DNA from: Deltaproteobacteria bacterium | GTDB lineage: Bacteria > Myxococcota_A > Polyangia > Polyangiales > Ga0077539 | Length of the DNA stretch: 64,000 nt | Assembly: GCA_016704445.1 (NCBI GenBank) | Contig: JADJAE010000007.1 | Span: 1 to 64,000, forward strand | Direction: 5' to 3' | In this document: one piece after another, positions 33,232-43,371 of the stretch | Layout: every line of letters starts with the position of its first letter | How positions within the stretch are numbered: the stretch's first letter is position 1 | Position numbers and translations under genes: made by a program | Notes under the pieces: generated by a model | What the model saw: the letters and a program-made list of their open reading frames with translations, nothing else | Told to the model about the DNA's origin: nothing | Databases searched by the model: none

Positions 33232-34084
33232 CGTCGCCCCCTTCCTTCTTCTCCACCACGCGCCTGCCGTAGATCGCGCTCGCCATCCGCATCCCCTCGG
33301 AGAAGGCGATGGGCGGCACGTCCTTCACGAGCACTCCGTCCCCCGCGTCGTCGACCCAGGCGAGCGACTCCGTGACCGCCTCCTCCATGGGATCTTCCCC
33401 GCCGAGCCAGAACCTCGCCTCGGTGGTCTTTCCCCCCTCGAAGACGCGGCACGCGGCGAAGGCGCCGGAGGTCCGATAGCCGAGCGATCGGGCCGCTCCC
33501 CGAGCGTGAGAGAGCATCTCGAACTTGCCCCCGCGGAAGGTGTAGACCTCGCCCGCGTCGGCCTCCAGCTCCTTGGGCTTCGTGAACACCTCGCGGAAGA
33601 GCTGCTTCAGCCCCTGGGCGAGCCCGAGCTCCGCGGCGAGCGAGCGGAGGTCGTCGAGGCCCTCGAGCAGGATCGGGTGCGGCAGCAGGAAGGTCTCGCT
33701 CTTCGTCCACACGGTCTCGCCGTCGGCGTCGACGAGGCCGATGCCCTTCTTCGCGTCCACGCCGCGAAGGAAGCCGGGGCTCGCGCCGACCGGCACGATG
33801 ACCAGGTTCTCGAGCGCCTTCCGGTAGGTCTCGTCTTCCCACACGGAGAGGAGCACCGCGCTGGGGGTGGGCAGCGAGCGCAGCATCCAGCCCTCGACGG
33901 TCTGGAGCACGTCCCGCTCGTGGGCCTTCAGGAAGTCGACGACGGCGAGGAGCTGCTCGCCCGCCTCGCTCTCCCGTAGCTCCTTCGGAACGCTCCCGAG
34001 CAGTTGCCCCTTCGCGTTCCAGCACACCAGTTTTCCCTCTCGGAGGCCGAGCGAGTAGCCCTTGCCCGCTGTGATTGCACCCAT
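33224..34084 (-). CDS. DUF4132 domain protein (YehI/MolR-related)
   Basis: 286-aa protein that covers the core of the DUF4132 domain: LREGKLVCWNAKGQLLGSVP, TVEGWMLRSLPTPSAVLLSV, ENLVIVPVG, GFLRGVDAKKGIGLVDADGE, HPILLEGLDDLRSLAAELG and QLFREVF are all family-typical. In many bacteria the domain is part of an 800-1200-aa protein; here it is a separate polypeptide. ATG at 34084; the stop overlaps the next gene by 8 bases. It is the first gene of the five-gene operon and is divergent from an FHA/winged-helix regulator 142 bp away. Biochemical role unknown. Confidence 0.78.
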   Translation of the reverse strand: MGAITAGKGYSLGLREGKLVCWNAKGQLLGSVPKELRESEAGEQLLAVVDFLKAHERDVLQTVEGWMLRSLPTPSAVLLSVWEDETYRKALENLVIVPVGASPGFLRGVDAKKGIGLVDADGETVWTKSETFLLPHPILLEGLDDLRSLAAELGLAQGLKQLFREVFTKPKELEADAGEVYTFRGGKFEMLSHARGAARSLGYRTSGAFAACRVFEGGKTTEARFWLGGEDPMEEAVTESLAWVDDAGDGVLVKDVPPIAFSEGMRMASAIYGRRVVEKKEGGDDV

Positions 34085-34225
34085 GGCGCATGGTGTACAC
34101 GAGGCCGTCGCGTGCGCCCAACCGCTGCGGCCCTGCAGCATTGATTGTTCTCCGTGATCCCTTCGGGCACACTGCGGGGCGCAGGGGTTGCAACCTCGGT
34201 GCCTCGGAGGACGGGCGAGACGATC

Positions 34226-34693
34226 GTGGTGACGAAGTGCTACTGGCTCGATGCCCCGCACGGGCGCGTGATGATCAGCGCGTCCAAGGTGCTCATCGGC
34301 CGCAGCCCGGATTGCACCATCGTCCTCGAGGGGCCGCAGATCAGCCGGTACCACGTGCTGCTGCGGCTGGGCGGGGAGGGCGCCGAGCTGCTGCCGCTCG
34401 GGCGGGAGCCTGTGCTGGTCAACAACGTGGAGCGCAGGGCGCTCACGACGCTCCGAGGGGGCGACGTGATCGACGTGTGCGGGTGGACCTTCCGCGTCGG
34501 TGAGGCCGAGACGGAGGCGGAGCCCGAGGGGGCGAAGACGGCGTGGTTTCTGGAGCGCGCCAGACGGGGCTGCTCCATTACATCAAGGGGCCGTCGTACC
34601 GGGTGGGCGGCGACCTCAAGGACGACCTCATCTTCGTGGACTGGGAGCCCTCGGTGCTCTCCATCGACATGGGCGCGGGGACGCCGACGCTGA
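34226..34693 (+). CDS. FHA-domain regulator, N-terminal part (frameshifted)
   Basis: The frame encodes a phosphothreonine-binding FHA domain (KVLIGRSPDCTIVLEGPQISRYHVLL, residues about 20-45; NNVERRALTTLRGGDVIDV). After WFLERA it turns into Arg/Ser-rich nonsense up to 34693, while the real continuation QTGLLHYIKGPSYRVGG lies in the next frame. The whole gene (about 34226-35205) is therefore one base short. Start chosen as GTG at 34226, uncertain; a TTG at 34145 is an alternative. Divergent from the DUF4132-MoxR operon, so probably its regulator. Confidence 0.65.
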   Translation: MVTKCYWLDAPHGRVMISASKVLIGRSPDCTIVLEGPQISRYHVLLRLGGEGAELLPLGREPVLVNNVERRALTTLRGGDVIDVCGWTFRVGEAETEAEPEGAKTAWFLERARRGCSITSRGRRTGWAATSRTTSSSWTGSPRCSPSTWARGRRR

Positions 34694-35205
34694 CGGCGCT
34701 GCGGCCGGGCGTCTGGTGCGGCCGGGCGCTTGAGGCGGGCGAGCGCGTCATGCTGACCGACGGCGAGCGCATCACCTACGGCGACGAGGCCCTCACGGTG
34801 CGGGAGAAGCTGGCGCACGCCGGGGGTGAGACCCGGCCGTCGTCGGAGCGGACCAAGGCCGCGGTGAGGGTGGTGCTGGAGTTTCTCCCGCGGGGGGGAA
34901 AGCTCACGGTCGAGATCGGAGGGCGCGTCTTTACGACGGAGCTGTCCGACCGGCGCTGCGACCTGGTGGCGTGCCTGCTGAAGCCGCCTTCGCCCTTCCG
35001 CTCGGGGGAGCTCATCCCCGAGGAGCTCCTCTGCGCGCGCGTCTGGCCTGGCGAGAAGAACGGCCGCACGGAGCTCAACTCCCTGCTCTACCGGCTGCGC
35101 CAGGCGCTCACCGAGGAGGGCATCGACCCGGCGCCGCTCTTCGAGCGACGGGGCGGGGGGCTGCGCTTCTGCCTCGCTCCCGACGCCAGCGTCGTCGTGG
35201 GCTGA
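34543..35205 (+). CDS. FHA-domain regulator, C-terminal winged-helix part
   Basis: Continuation of the preceding frame: a second beta-sandwich segment (LHYIKGPSYRVGGDLKDDL, LSIDMGAGTPTLTAL, GERITYGDEALTV) and then a winged-helix domain (LTVEIGGRVFTTELSDRRCD, ELNSLLYRLRQALTEEGIDP) like the OmpR-type output domains of FHA regulators. The frame shift lies between about 34543 and 34570, near GCGCGCCAGACGGGG. If the shift is real, the DNA-binding half would be made only by restart or slippage. Together with the N-terminal part it would read phospho-Thr signals and bind DNA. Confidence 0.65.
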   Translation: MVSGARQTGLLHYIKGPSYRVGGDLKDDLIFVDWEPSVLSIDMGAGTPTLTALRPGVWCGRALEAGERVMLTDGERITYGDEALTVREKLAHAGGETRPSSERTKAAVRVVLEFLPRGGKLTVEIGGRVFTTELSDRRCDLVACLLKPPSPFRSGELIPEELLCARVWPGEKNGRTELNSLLYRLRQALTEEGIDPAPLFERRGGGLRFCLAPDASVVVG

Positions 35206-35258
35206 GCCGTCGACGCCCGCTAGACTTCGGACGAGCGCCGGGGCTATAGCCTCTGCGG

Positions 35259-35948
35259 GTGATCCCGCAGGGTTTTCAGGTCTCCGTGGTGCTCCCCGCG
35301 TACAACGAGTCCGCCAGCATCGGCGCGCTCGTCCGCCGAGCGCTCGAGCGGGTGCCGGGCCTGCTGGAGGTGCTCGTCATCGACGATGGCTCCACGGACG
35401 ACACCGCGGCGAGGGCCCGCGACGCCGGGGCGAGGGTGGTCTCCCTGGGCCGCAACGGCGGCAAGGGCGGAGCGCTGCGCCGGGGCATCGCCGAGGCTCG
35501 CGGCGACGTGCTGGTCTTCCTCGACGCCGACGGCCAGGACGACCCCGCCGAGACCGTCCAGCTCCTCGAAGCGCTGGGCCCCGACGTCGCCATGGTGGTC
35601 GGCTCGCGCTTCCTGGGTACCTTCGACCGGGGCGCCATCACCCCCATCAACCGCGCCGGCAACCGCTTCCTCACCGGCGCGCTCAACGTCCTCTTCGGCA
35701 CGCGGTTCACCGACACCCAGGCGGGCTTCAAGGCCGTCCGGCGCGAGGCGCTCCGAGGGGTCGAGCTCCGGGCCAGGCGCTTCGACATCGAGGTCGAGCT
35801 CCTGCTCCGAGTCCTCGCCGGGGGTGGCCGGGTGATCGAGGTCCCGGTGCGCCGCGCCCCGCGCGCTCACGGCGTCAGCCGCCTCCAGAGCTTCCGCGAC
35901 GGCACGCGCATCCTCGGCCGCATCGTCGCGCTGCGCCTGGGACGCTGA
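35259..35948 (+). CDS. Family 2 glycosyltransferase (dolichyl-phosphate mannosyltransferase-like)
   Basis: 229-aa GT-A fold enzyme: SVVLPAYNESASIGALV, VLVIDDGSTDDT, GRNGGKGGALRRGIAEARGD and the DxD-containing FLDADGQDDPAE are all in place, followed by MVVGSRF and DTQAGFKAVRR. No C-terminal membrane segments, so a soluble catalytic subunit like DPM1/UgtP-type transferases using a nucleotide sugar and a lipid phosphate acceptor. The manC-manB operon is in the window but not adjacent. GTG start at 35259. Confidence 0.87.
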   Translation: MIPQGFQVSVVLPAYNESASIGALVRRALERVPGLLEVLVIDDGSTDDTAARARDAGARVVSLGRNGGKGGALRRGIAEARGDVLVFLDADGQDDPAETVQLLEALGPDVAMVVGSRFLGTFDRGAITPINRAGNRFLTGALNVLFGTRFTDTQAGFKAVRREALRGVELRARRFDIEVELLLRVLAGGGRVIEVPVRRAPRAHGVSRLQSFRDGTRILGRIVALRLGR

Positions 35949-35960
35949 CGTCCTCGCGCC

Positions 35961-37508
35961 CTACCGCGCGCCCGCGCTCTCCATCATCAGCGCGCGCACT
36001 GCGTCGCGATCTTCCGTCGAGGCGAGGCCCCAGCCCGACTGGTAGCCGAAGACCTCCGGCGCCGAGATCGACTTGAACCCGTCGATCAGCTCCATGCGGT
36101 CGAGGCCCACCAGCGAGGGGTGCCACTCGCCGCAGGCGTGCGAGAGCGAGAGCAGCTCCTTGCGCAGCGTGAGCAGGTAGTTGGCCAGGCGCGCGGCCTT
36201 CAGCGTCGGATCGAGGCCGCCCATCAGCCACTCGCTCTGCGTGGCGACGCCGGTGGGGCAGTTGCCCGTGTGGCACTGCTGCGCCTGGATGCACCCGATG
36301 GAGAGCATCGCCTCGCGCGCCACGTTGATGAGGTCGCAGCCCAGCGCCATGGCCAGCATCCCCTGCTCCGGGAAGCCGAGCTTGCCCGAGCCGATGAACA
36401 CCACCTTCTCGTGCATCCCCCGCTCGGCGAAGCATCGGTACACCGAGGCGAAGCCCAGCTTGAAGGGCATCGAGACGTGGTCGCTGAAGGCCAGCGGCGC
36501 GGCGCCAGTGCCCCCTTCGCCGCCGTCGATGGTGATGAAGTCCGGGGCGCGCTTGGTCACGTCCATCTTCTTCGCGAGCTCGCTCCAGAAGCCCAGGTCG
36601 CCGACGGCGCTCTTGATCCCCACCGGCAGGCCCGTCGCGTCGGCGAGGCGCTCGATGAAGTCGAGCATCGTGTCGACGTCCGAGAAGGCCGAGTGCGACG
36701 ACGGCGAGATGCAGTCCTGCCCCATCGGGACCAGCCGGATCTTCGCGATCTCCGGGGTGATCTTCTCCTTCGGGAGCACGCCCCCGAGGCCCGGCTTGGC
36801 GCCCTGCGACAGCTTGATCTCGATGGCCCGCACCTTCGCCGAGGCGGCGCTCTCCACGAAGCGCTCCATGGAGAAGCGGCCCTTCTCGTCGCGGCACCCG
36901 AAGTAGCCCGTCCCGATCTGCCAGAGCAGGTCGCCGCCGTGCCGGTGGTGGTCGCTGATGCCGCCTTCGCCGGTGTTCTGCCAGGCGCCCGCGAGGCCGA
37001 CGCCGCGGTTGATCGCCTCGACCGCCTTGCGGCTGAGCGAGCCGTAGCTCATCGCGGAGGTGTTCACGATCGAGCCCGGGCGGAAGGCGTGCTTGCGCTG
37101 CCGGTGCCCGCCGAGCACCTTCGCCGCGGGGAGCTGGTACTCCTTGTCGTAGTGGGGCGACCCGGGGGTGGGGGCCGCCACCGGGAAGGCGCTGTGGCGG
37201 ATGATGATGTACCCGGGCGTCTGCTCGAGGTCGTTGTCCGTGCCGAAGCCGAAGTAGTTGTTCTCCTTCTTGGAGGACGCGTAGATCCAGCGGCGCTGGT
37301 CGCGGGAGAAGGGCCGCTCCTCGTCGTTGCCGGTCACGATGTACTGCCGCAGCGGGCCGCCCAGCTCCTCGGCGAGGTACCGCAGGCGCCCGATGATCGG
37401 GAAGTTGGCCACGATGGCGTGGCGGCGCTGGCGACGGTCGCGCAGCCCGAGCGCTGCGGTCAGGCCGATCACCCCGGCGGCGGACATCAGGTACAGCGGA
37501 ACGTCCAT
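35961..37508 (-). CDS. FMN-binding glutamate synthase-like protein
   Basis: 515-aa protein with one or two N-terminal membrane segments (about residues 2-25) and the FMN/2-oxoglutarate domain of glutamate synthase large subunits: SAMSYGSLSRKAVEAINRG, NTGEGGISDHH, IEIKLSQGAKPGLGGVLP, GEGGTGAAPLAF, and the Fe-S cysteine motif CIQAQQCHTGNCPTG. It lacks the glutaminase domain, so it belongs to the archaeal-type/GltB2-like single-domain group and may use ammonia or another amine donor. ATG at 37508; divergent from gpmI with 81 bp between, a likely shared promoter area. Confidence 0.88.
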   Translation of the reverse strand: MDVPLYLMSAAGVIGLTAALGLRDRRQRRHAIVANFPIIGRLRYLAEELGGPLRQYIVTGNDEERPFSRDQRRWIYASSKKENNYFGFGTDNDLEQTPGYIIIRHSAFPVAAPTPGSPHYDKEYQLPAAKVLGGHRQRKHAFRPGSIVNTSAMSYGSLSRKAVEAINRGVGLAGAWQNTGEGGISDHHRHGGDLLWQIGTGYFGCRDEKGRFSMERFVESAASAKVRAIEIKLSQGAKPGLGGVLPKEKITPEIAKIRLVPMGQDCISPSSHSAFSDVDTMLDFIERLADATGLPVGIKSAVGDLGFWSELAKKMDVTKRAPDFITIDGGEGGTGAAPLAFSDHVSMPFKLGFASVYRCFAERGMHEKVVFIGSGKLGFPEQGMLAMALGCDLINVAREAMLSIGCIQAQQCHTGNCPTGVATQSEWLMGGLDPTLKAARLANYLLTLRKELLSLSHACGEWHPSLVGLDRMELIDGFKSISAPEVFGYQSGWGLASTEDRDAVRALMMESAGAR

Positions 37509-37589
37509 AAGGTTCTTCGGATGTAACACGGTGATCGCGACGGACGGTGGGAAGGGGGCTCCCGATCGTGCTAGTCGGATACCAGTGCC

Positions 37590-39242
<1,653 letters not shown>

Positions 39243-39308
39243 ACCAATCGCCGCGGGATGTCCGGAAGTTCGACGCCGACATGGGGAGCGCACTAGGCTG
39301 ACGGGTGT

Positions 39309-39824
39309 ATGGCGCACGCAGTCGGTCCCAACATGCAGGTCACGGTTCACTACAAGCTCCGTGACGCCCGCGGAAATCTCCTGGAAGACACAGAGGCCGA
39401 CGACAGCGACGGGCCGGTGAAGTTCATCGTCGGGATGTCCATGGTGCTCCCGGGGCTGGAGAAGGGCCTCGAAGGGGCCTACGCCGGGGATGTGATCAAC
39501 CTCGTGGTGGCCCCGGAAGACGGCTACGGCACCCGGGACGAGACCGACGTGTTCGACGTGGAGCGCTCGGAGTTTCCAGACCCCGACGCGGTCGAGGTGG
39601 GCGGGGAGTACACCGCCGAGGGCGACGACGGCACCACCCTGACGATGCAGATCCTGGAGGTTCACGAGGACCACGTGAAGGTCGACGCCAACCACCCCCT
39701 GGCGGGCCTCACGCTCAATTACCAGGTTCAGGTGCTGGACGTGCACCCCGCCTCGGAGGAGGAGCTGGTCCTGGCGCAGGCCGAGCTGGCCGAGCATCGG
39801 GCCCCGATCGGGGAGGTGTCCTGA
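39309..39824 (+). CDS. slyD: SlyD-like FKBP-type peptidyl-prolyl isomerase
   Basis: 171-aa protein: MQVTVHYKLRDARGNLLEDT, FIVGMSMVLPGLEKGLEGAY and VVAPEDGYGTRDE form the FKBP domain with the inserted IF flap (about residues 75-130), as in SlyD. It folds proteins by isomerising proline bonds. The His-rich metal-binding tail of E. coli SlyD is missing. ATG at 39309, 66 bp after gpmI. Confidence 0.88.
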   Translation: MAHAVGPNMQVTVHYKLRDARGNLLEDTEADDSDGPVKFIVGMSMVLPGLEKGLEGAYAGDVINLVVAPEDGYGTRDETDVFDVERSEFPDPDAVEVGGEYTAEGDDGTTLTMQILEVHEDHVKVDANHPLAGLTLNYQVQVLDVHPASEEELVLAQAELAEHRAPIGEVS

Positions 39825-39872
39825 TCGGGCGTCAGGGTGTGGTAGGTTCCTCGGCCTGACTGAGCCCCTTCC

Positions 39873-41102
39873 ATGAACCTGAGCCATTCCGAACGTTTTC
39901 TCGACGAGCCCCGCATCCTTCACTTCACGGTCGCTTCGCAGCGCATCGACCCCGACGCCGCCAAGGTCGTCCGTCGGCTGACGCAGGCGGGCTACAAGGC
40001 CTACCTGGTAGGCGGATGCGTCCGTGACCTCCTCCTCGACAAGGCCCCGAAGGACTTCGACGTCGCCACCAGCGCGAAGCCGAACGAAGTCCGCGGGCTC
40101 TTCCGCAATTGCCGCATCATCGGTCGCCGCTTCCGCCTCGCGCACATCCTGTGCGGCGGAAACAAGGTGATCGAGGTCGCGACCTTCCGGAAGGACCCTA
40201 CGGCGGACATCCTGGAGGACACGGCCGAGTGGGAGCCCGTCGATGAGTCCGAGGACGCCCCTCGAAAGCACAGACCCCACGACGATCAAGACCTGCTGAT
40301 CCGGCACGACAACGTGTTCGGGACGCCCCCGGAAGACGCGATCCGCCGCGACTTCACCATGAACGCCCTCTTCTACGACCTCGAGCGCAAGGAGGTCGTG
40401 GACTACGTCGGCGGCCTCGAGGACATCGAGCATCGGGTGATCCGCACCATCGGCGACGCCGACGTGCGCTTCCGCGAAGACCCGGTGCGCATCCTGCGGG
40501 TGATCAAGTTCGCCGCGCGGCTCGACCTGGGCATCGAGCCCCAGGTCTACGACGCCATGGTCGCCCACCGGGAAGACCTGCTGCGCGCCGCCCGCCCGAG
40601 GCTGCTGGAGGAGGTGCTGCGGCTGATGCGCCACGCGGCCTCCCGCCGCTCGGTCTGGATCGCCTGGGAGACCGGCGTGCTGGCCACGGTGCTGCCCGAG
40701 GTGGCGGCGTGGATCGACGACCACCCCGACGCCTCGTCGCGGCTCTGGTCGCGGCTGGCGGCCATCGACGCGCGCGCCAAGGCGGGCGACCTGCCCTCCG
40801 ACGCCACGCTGTTCTGCGCGCTGACGCTCGACCCGGCGCTCGAGGCCATGACCGGCGTGAAGGACGCGCTCAACGGCGCCACGGACTTCTACCAGGATCT
40901 CCAGGCCCTGCTCCCGATGCCCCGCCGGCTCTTCGATCGGGTGCGGCAGGTGGTGGCGGCGCAGCGGCGCTTCCGCACCGGGCGAGAGTCGACGCTCACC
41001 CGCCGGGACTTCTACGAGGACGCGCGCGACCTGTTCGTGCTCGACGGCTCGCGGGTGAGGCCCCCCAAGGAGTCGGCCCGGCGCGCCATCGACGGGGTCT
41101 GA
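39873..41102 (+). CDS. pcnB: Poly(A) polymerase / CCA-adding type nucleotidyltransferase
   Basis: 409-aa class II nucleotidyltransferase. The head VGGCVRDLLLDKAPKDFDVA carries the G-G and D-x-D catalytic residues; RRDFTMNALFYD and RFREDPVRILRVIKFAARL follow in order, with a PcnB-like C-terminal part. PcnB adds 3' A-tails that promote RNA decay; a CCA-adding role cannot be excluded but the GRRFRLAHI motif and length fit PcnB. ATG at 39873. Confidence 0.87.
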   Translation: MNLSHSERFLDEPRILHFTVASQRIDPDAAKVVRRLTQAGYKAYLVGGCVRDLLLDKAPKDFDVATSAKPNEVRGLFRNCRIIGRRFRLAHILCGGNKVIEVATFRKDPTADILEDTAEWEPVDESEDAPRKHRPHDDQDLLIRHDNVFGTPPEDAIRRDFTMNALFYDLERKEVVDYVGGLEDIEHRVIRTIGDADVRFREDPVRILRVIKFAARLDLGIEPQVYDAMVAHREDLLRAARPRLLEEVLRLMRHAASRRSVWIAWETGVLATVLPEVAAWIDDHPDASSRLWSRLAAIDARAKAGDLPSDATLFCALTLDPALEAMTGVKDALNGATDFYQDLQALLPMPRRLFDRVRQVVAAQRRFRTGRESTLTRRDFYEDARDLFVLDGSRVRPPKESARRAIDGV

Positions 41103-41182
41103 GGAGCACCCCGGGGGGGATTAGGGGCGCTTCGGCAACGTCGGCCCTATGAGACCATCGCGGATACAAACCCGTTCTTGCG

Positions 41183-42049
41183 ATGGTCACTCCCGACGTT
41201 CTCAGTGAAGCGCATGGCGACCCGGCGGTGCCGCCCGTGCTCGACCCCGACCGACGCGCCCGGGAAGAACTCATGCGGGCGGTGCGCTTCCACGCGGCGA
41301 GGGTCGCCTCGCGCTGGCAGGGCGCCCTCGACGACCAGAACCCCGAGGAGGTGCACGGGCTCCGCGGGGCGCTCCGTCGGCTGAAGGCCGCCCTCTCGAT
41401 GATCGGCGAAGACGCCTTCGATCCGGGTCTGCGCGCGCTCGACCAGTGGGCCCGCGAGCTCTCGCCGCTCACCGGCACGCTGCGCGACCTCGACGTGGCG
41501 CTCGCCTCCCTCGGCGGCATCGCCCCTGACGCGACCTCGCTGGCCCATGCGCGGGGGTTGTTCCTCGCCGCCCGGGGGCGGGCGCGGGACGCGATGCTCT
41601 CTCACCTGCGCCGCGCCGACGTGGTCGCGACGCTGCGGGCGGCGATGTCCGCGCAGCCGGAGCTCGACGCGCCCCGAGGGCCCATGCGCCGGGTGGCCGG
41701 GAGCGCCGTCGAGCGAGGCCTCGACCGGCTGGAGCGATCGCTCCGAGGAGACCTCCAGCGCCCGGAGGGCTACCACCGCATCCGCCGCCGGGCGCGCAGG
41801 CTGAGGGACCTCATCGAGGTGGCGGAGGGGGCGCTGGGGAGCTCCGATCGGGCGTGGCGCAAGCGGGTCCACGGGCTCCAGGTGCAGCTCGGCGACCTGC
41901 ACGACGTCGACGTGCTCACGGGGCTGCTGGCCAACGACGACCGCACGCTCACCGGGCTGCGGGACGCCGTCGAGCGACGCCGCACGACGCTGCTCGCAGG
42001 GCTCGGTCCGCCGCTGGCGCTGCTGGCCGTCGACCTGAGCGGGCGCTGA
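41183..42049 (+). CDS. CHAD domain protein
   Basis: 288-aa helical protein of two repeats with conserved His/Arg: EEVHGLRGALRRLKAALSMI and RIRRRARRLRDLIEVAEGA, HGLQVQLGDLHDVDVLTGLL. CHAD domains bind inorganic polyphosphate, and the positively charged helices here fit that. The usual CYTH triphosphatase partner is not present next to it. ATG at 41183. Confidence 0.83.
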   Translation: MVTPDVLSEAHGDPAVPPVLDPDRRAREELMRAVRFHAARVASRWQGALDDQNPEEVHGLRGALRRLKAALSMIGEDAFDPGLRALDQWARELSPLTGTLRDLDVALASLGGIAPDATSLAHARGLFLAARGRARDAMLSHLRRADVVATLRAAMSAQPELDAPRGPMRRVAGSAVERGLDRLERSLRGDLQRPEGYHRIRRRARRLRDLIEVAEGALGSSDRAWRKRVHGLQVQLGDLHDVDVLTGLLANDDRTLTGLRDAVERRRTTLLAGLGPPLALLAVDLSGR

Positions 42050-42065
42050 CCCGGTCGGGGTGAGC

Positions 42066-43343
42066 TCAGCGAGGGCCGAAGCCGCCGGACGGGGGAGCGA
42101 TGAAGTCAGGGAGCTGCCCCTTCCCCCCGTCGACCACCTTGCGGCGCAGGTACCAGGGCCGCGAGCCGAAGATGGAGAGCGGAAACAACCCCATGAGGAA
42201 GCTCGCGAGGACGCCCAGCAGCCCCGCGCGTCCGTCGGTGAGCTGCGGCCCGACTCCAATCTGCACCACGTCGTCGGAGAGCGCCGAGACCGTGTACTGC
42301 ACCGACGGGCAGGCGCCCGAGTTCACGCACGACCACACCCGCTCGCTGCACTCGTCGGTGAGCACCCGGGTGCTCCCGCGCTTCGCCTGCACGCTGCGCA
42401 GCCCGTAGTGCTGGACGTAGTACCCGGGGCTGTTCTTGGGCTTGTGGTAGCGCTGCCAGTGGCGCGTCGCGACCGGCTCCGCCCGCACCGTCTCGCCGGT
42501 CAGCGCCAGCAGCGCCACCGTCGGGAATACCACTGCCGGTAAGGTCAGCGCGACCAGCGCGGCGCCCGCGAACCAGTTGCGGTAGAGCCGGGCGCGCACC
42601 TGGGCGGTCTCGCCGGGGCGCTCGGTGGACACCGTCATCGGGGCGCCGCGGGAGGGGCGGAGCACCGGCTCCTGCGTCATCGCGCGGTAGGCGCCGCCGG
42701 GGGTCCTCGCGCCGGCGCCGAAGAGGCTGCCCGCGATGTGCACCGTCTCGCCCGGCGTGAGCTCGGCGTAGCGCACCCGCTCGAAGCGCGAGAGGCGGTC
42801 GATGCGGGAGAGGTCGTCGCGGAGCAGCACGCGGTCGTCGGGCTCGACCCGCACCCGCTCGCCCGTGAAGGTGCGCACCCAGAAGGGCCGCACCCGCACC
42901 TCGCGGGAGCTCTCCGTCCAGCTGTGATGCCAGCCGTGCTTGCCCTTCCAGTCGCGCCCGCGCTGCCGGATGACCACCTGGATCGCCGCTCCGGTCGCCC
43001 CCTGCTCCAGCTCGACCTGGCCGACGATCACCGCGTAGCCGTTGGTGAGCGGCGACCTCGGGTCGAAGGTCCGCTCGGCCAGCGCGCGCTTCTGGTGCTC
43101 GAGCCACCAGTAGAGCGACCACCCGGCGATCAGGCCCCACGGGGCCAGCACGAGGAGCACGATCAGGGTCGCGGTGTTGTCCGGGGCGATGCGGCTGTCC
43201 GCCCTCGTGGCCCATGGCTCGACGCCGGGGGCCTCCGGGGACTGCGGGGGCGCCTGCTCCCAGGCGACGTCGGGCTCGCGGCACCCGCCCAGGGTCAGCA
43301 GCGCGAGCAACACCAGGACCTTGGACGAACGCCCATGCGCCAT
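42066..43343 (-). CDS. Membrane lipoprotein with GIDE-like domain
   Basis: 425-aa protein with signal peptide and lipobox LGGC (Cys21), a membrane segment at about 58-80, then a beta-rich domain (GYAVIVGQVELEQGA, RVRVEPDDRVLLRDDLSRID, VRYAELTPGETVHIAGSL) that resembles the GIDE/MULAN domain of bacterial proteins, and two further C-terminal membrane segments (about 270-290 and 385-405). The GIDE assignment is by pattern and uncertain. Role unknown. ATG at 43343. Confidence 0.65.
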   Translation of the reverse strand: MAHGRSSKVLVLLALLTLGGCREPDVAWEQAPPQSPEAPGVEPWATRADSRIAPDNTATLIVLLVLAPWGLIAGWSLYWWLEHQKRALAERTFDPRSPLTNGYAVIVGQVELEQGATGAAIQVVIRQRGRDWKGKHGWHHSWTESSREVRVRPFWVRTFTGERVRVEPDDRVLLRDDLSRIDRLSRFERVRYAELTPGETVHIAGSLFGAGARTPGGAYRAMTQEPVLRPSRGAPMTVSTERPGETAQVRARLYRNWFAGAALVALTLPAVVFPTVALLALTGETVRAEPVATRHWQRYHKPKNSPGYYVQHYGLRSVQAKRGSTRVLTDECSERVWSCVNSGACPSVQYTVSALSDDVVQIGVGPQLTDGRAGLLGVLASFLMGLFPLSIFGSRPWYLRRKVVDGGKGQLPDFIAPPSGGFGPR

Positions 43344-43371
43344 AAGGGACGAGAGGATAGCGCGGCCGGGG

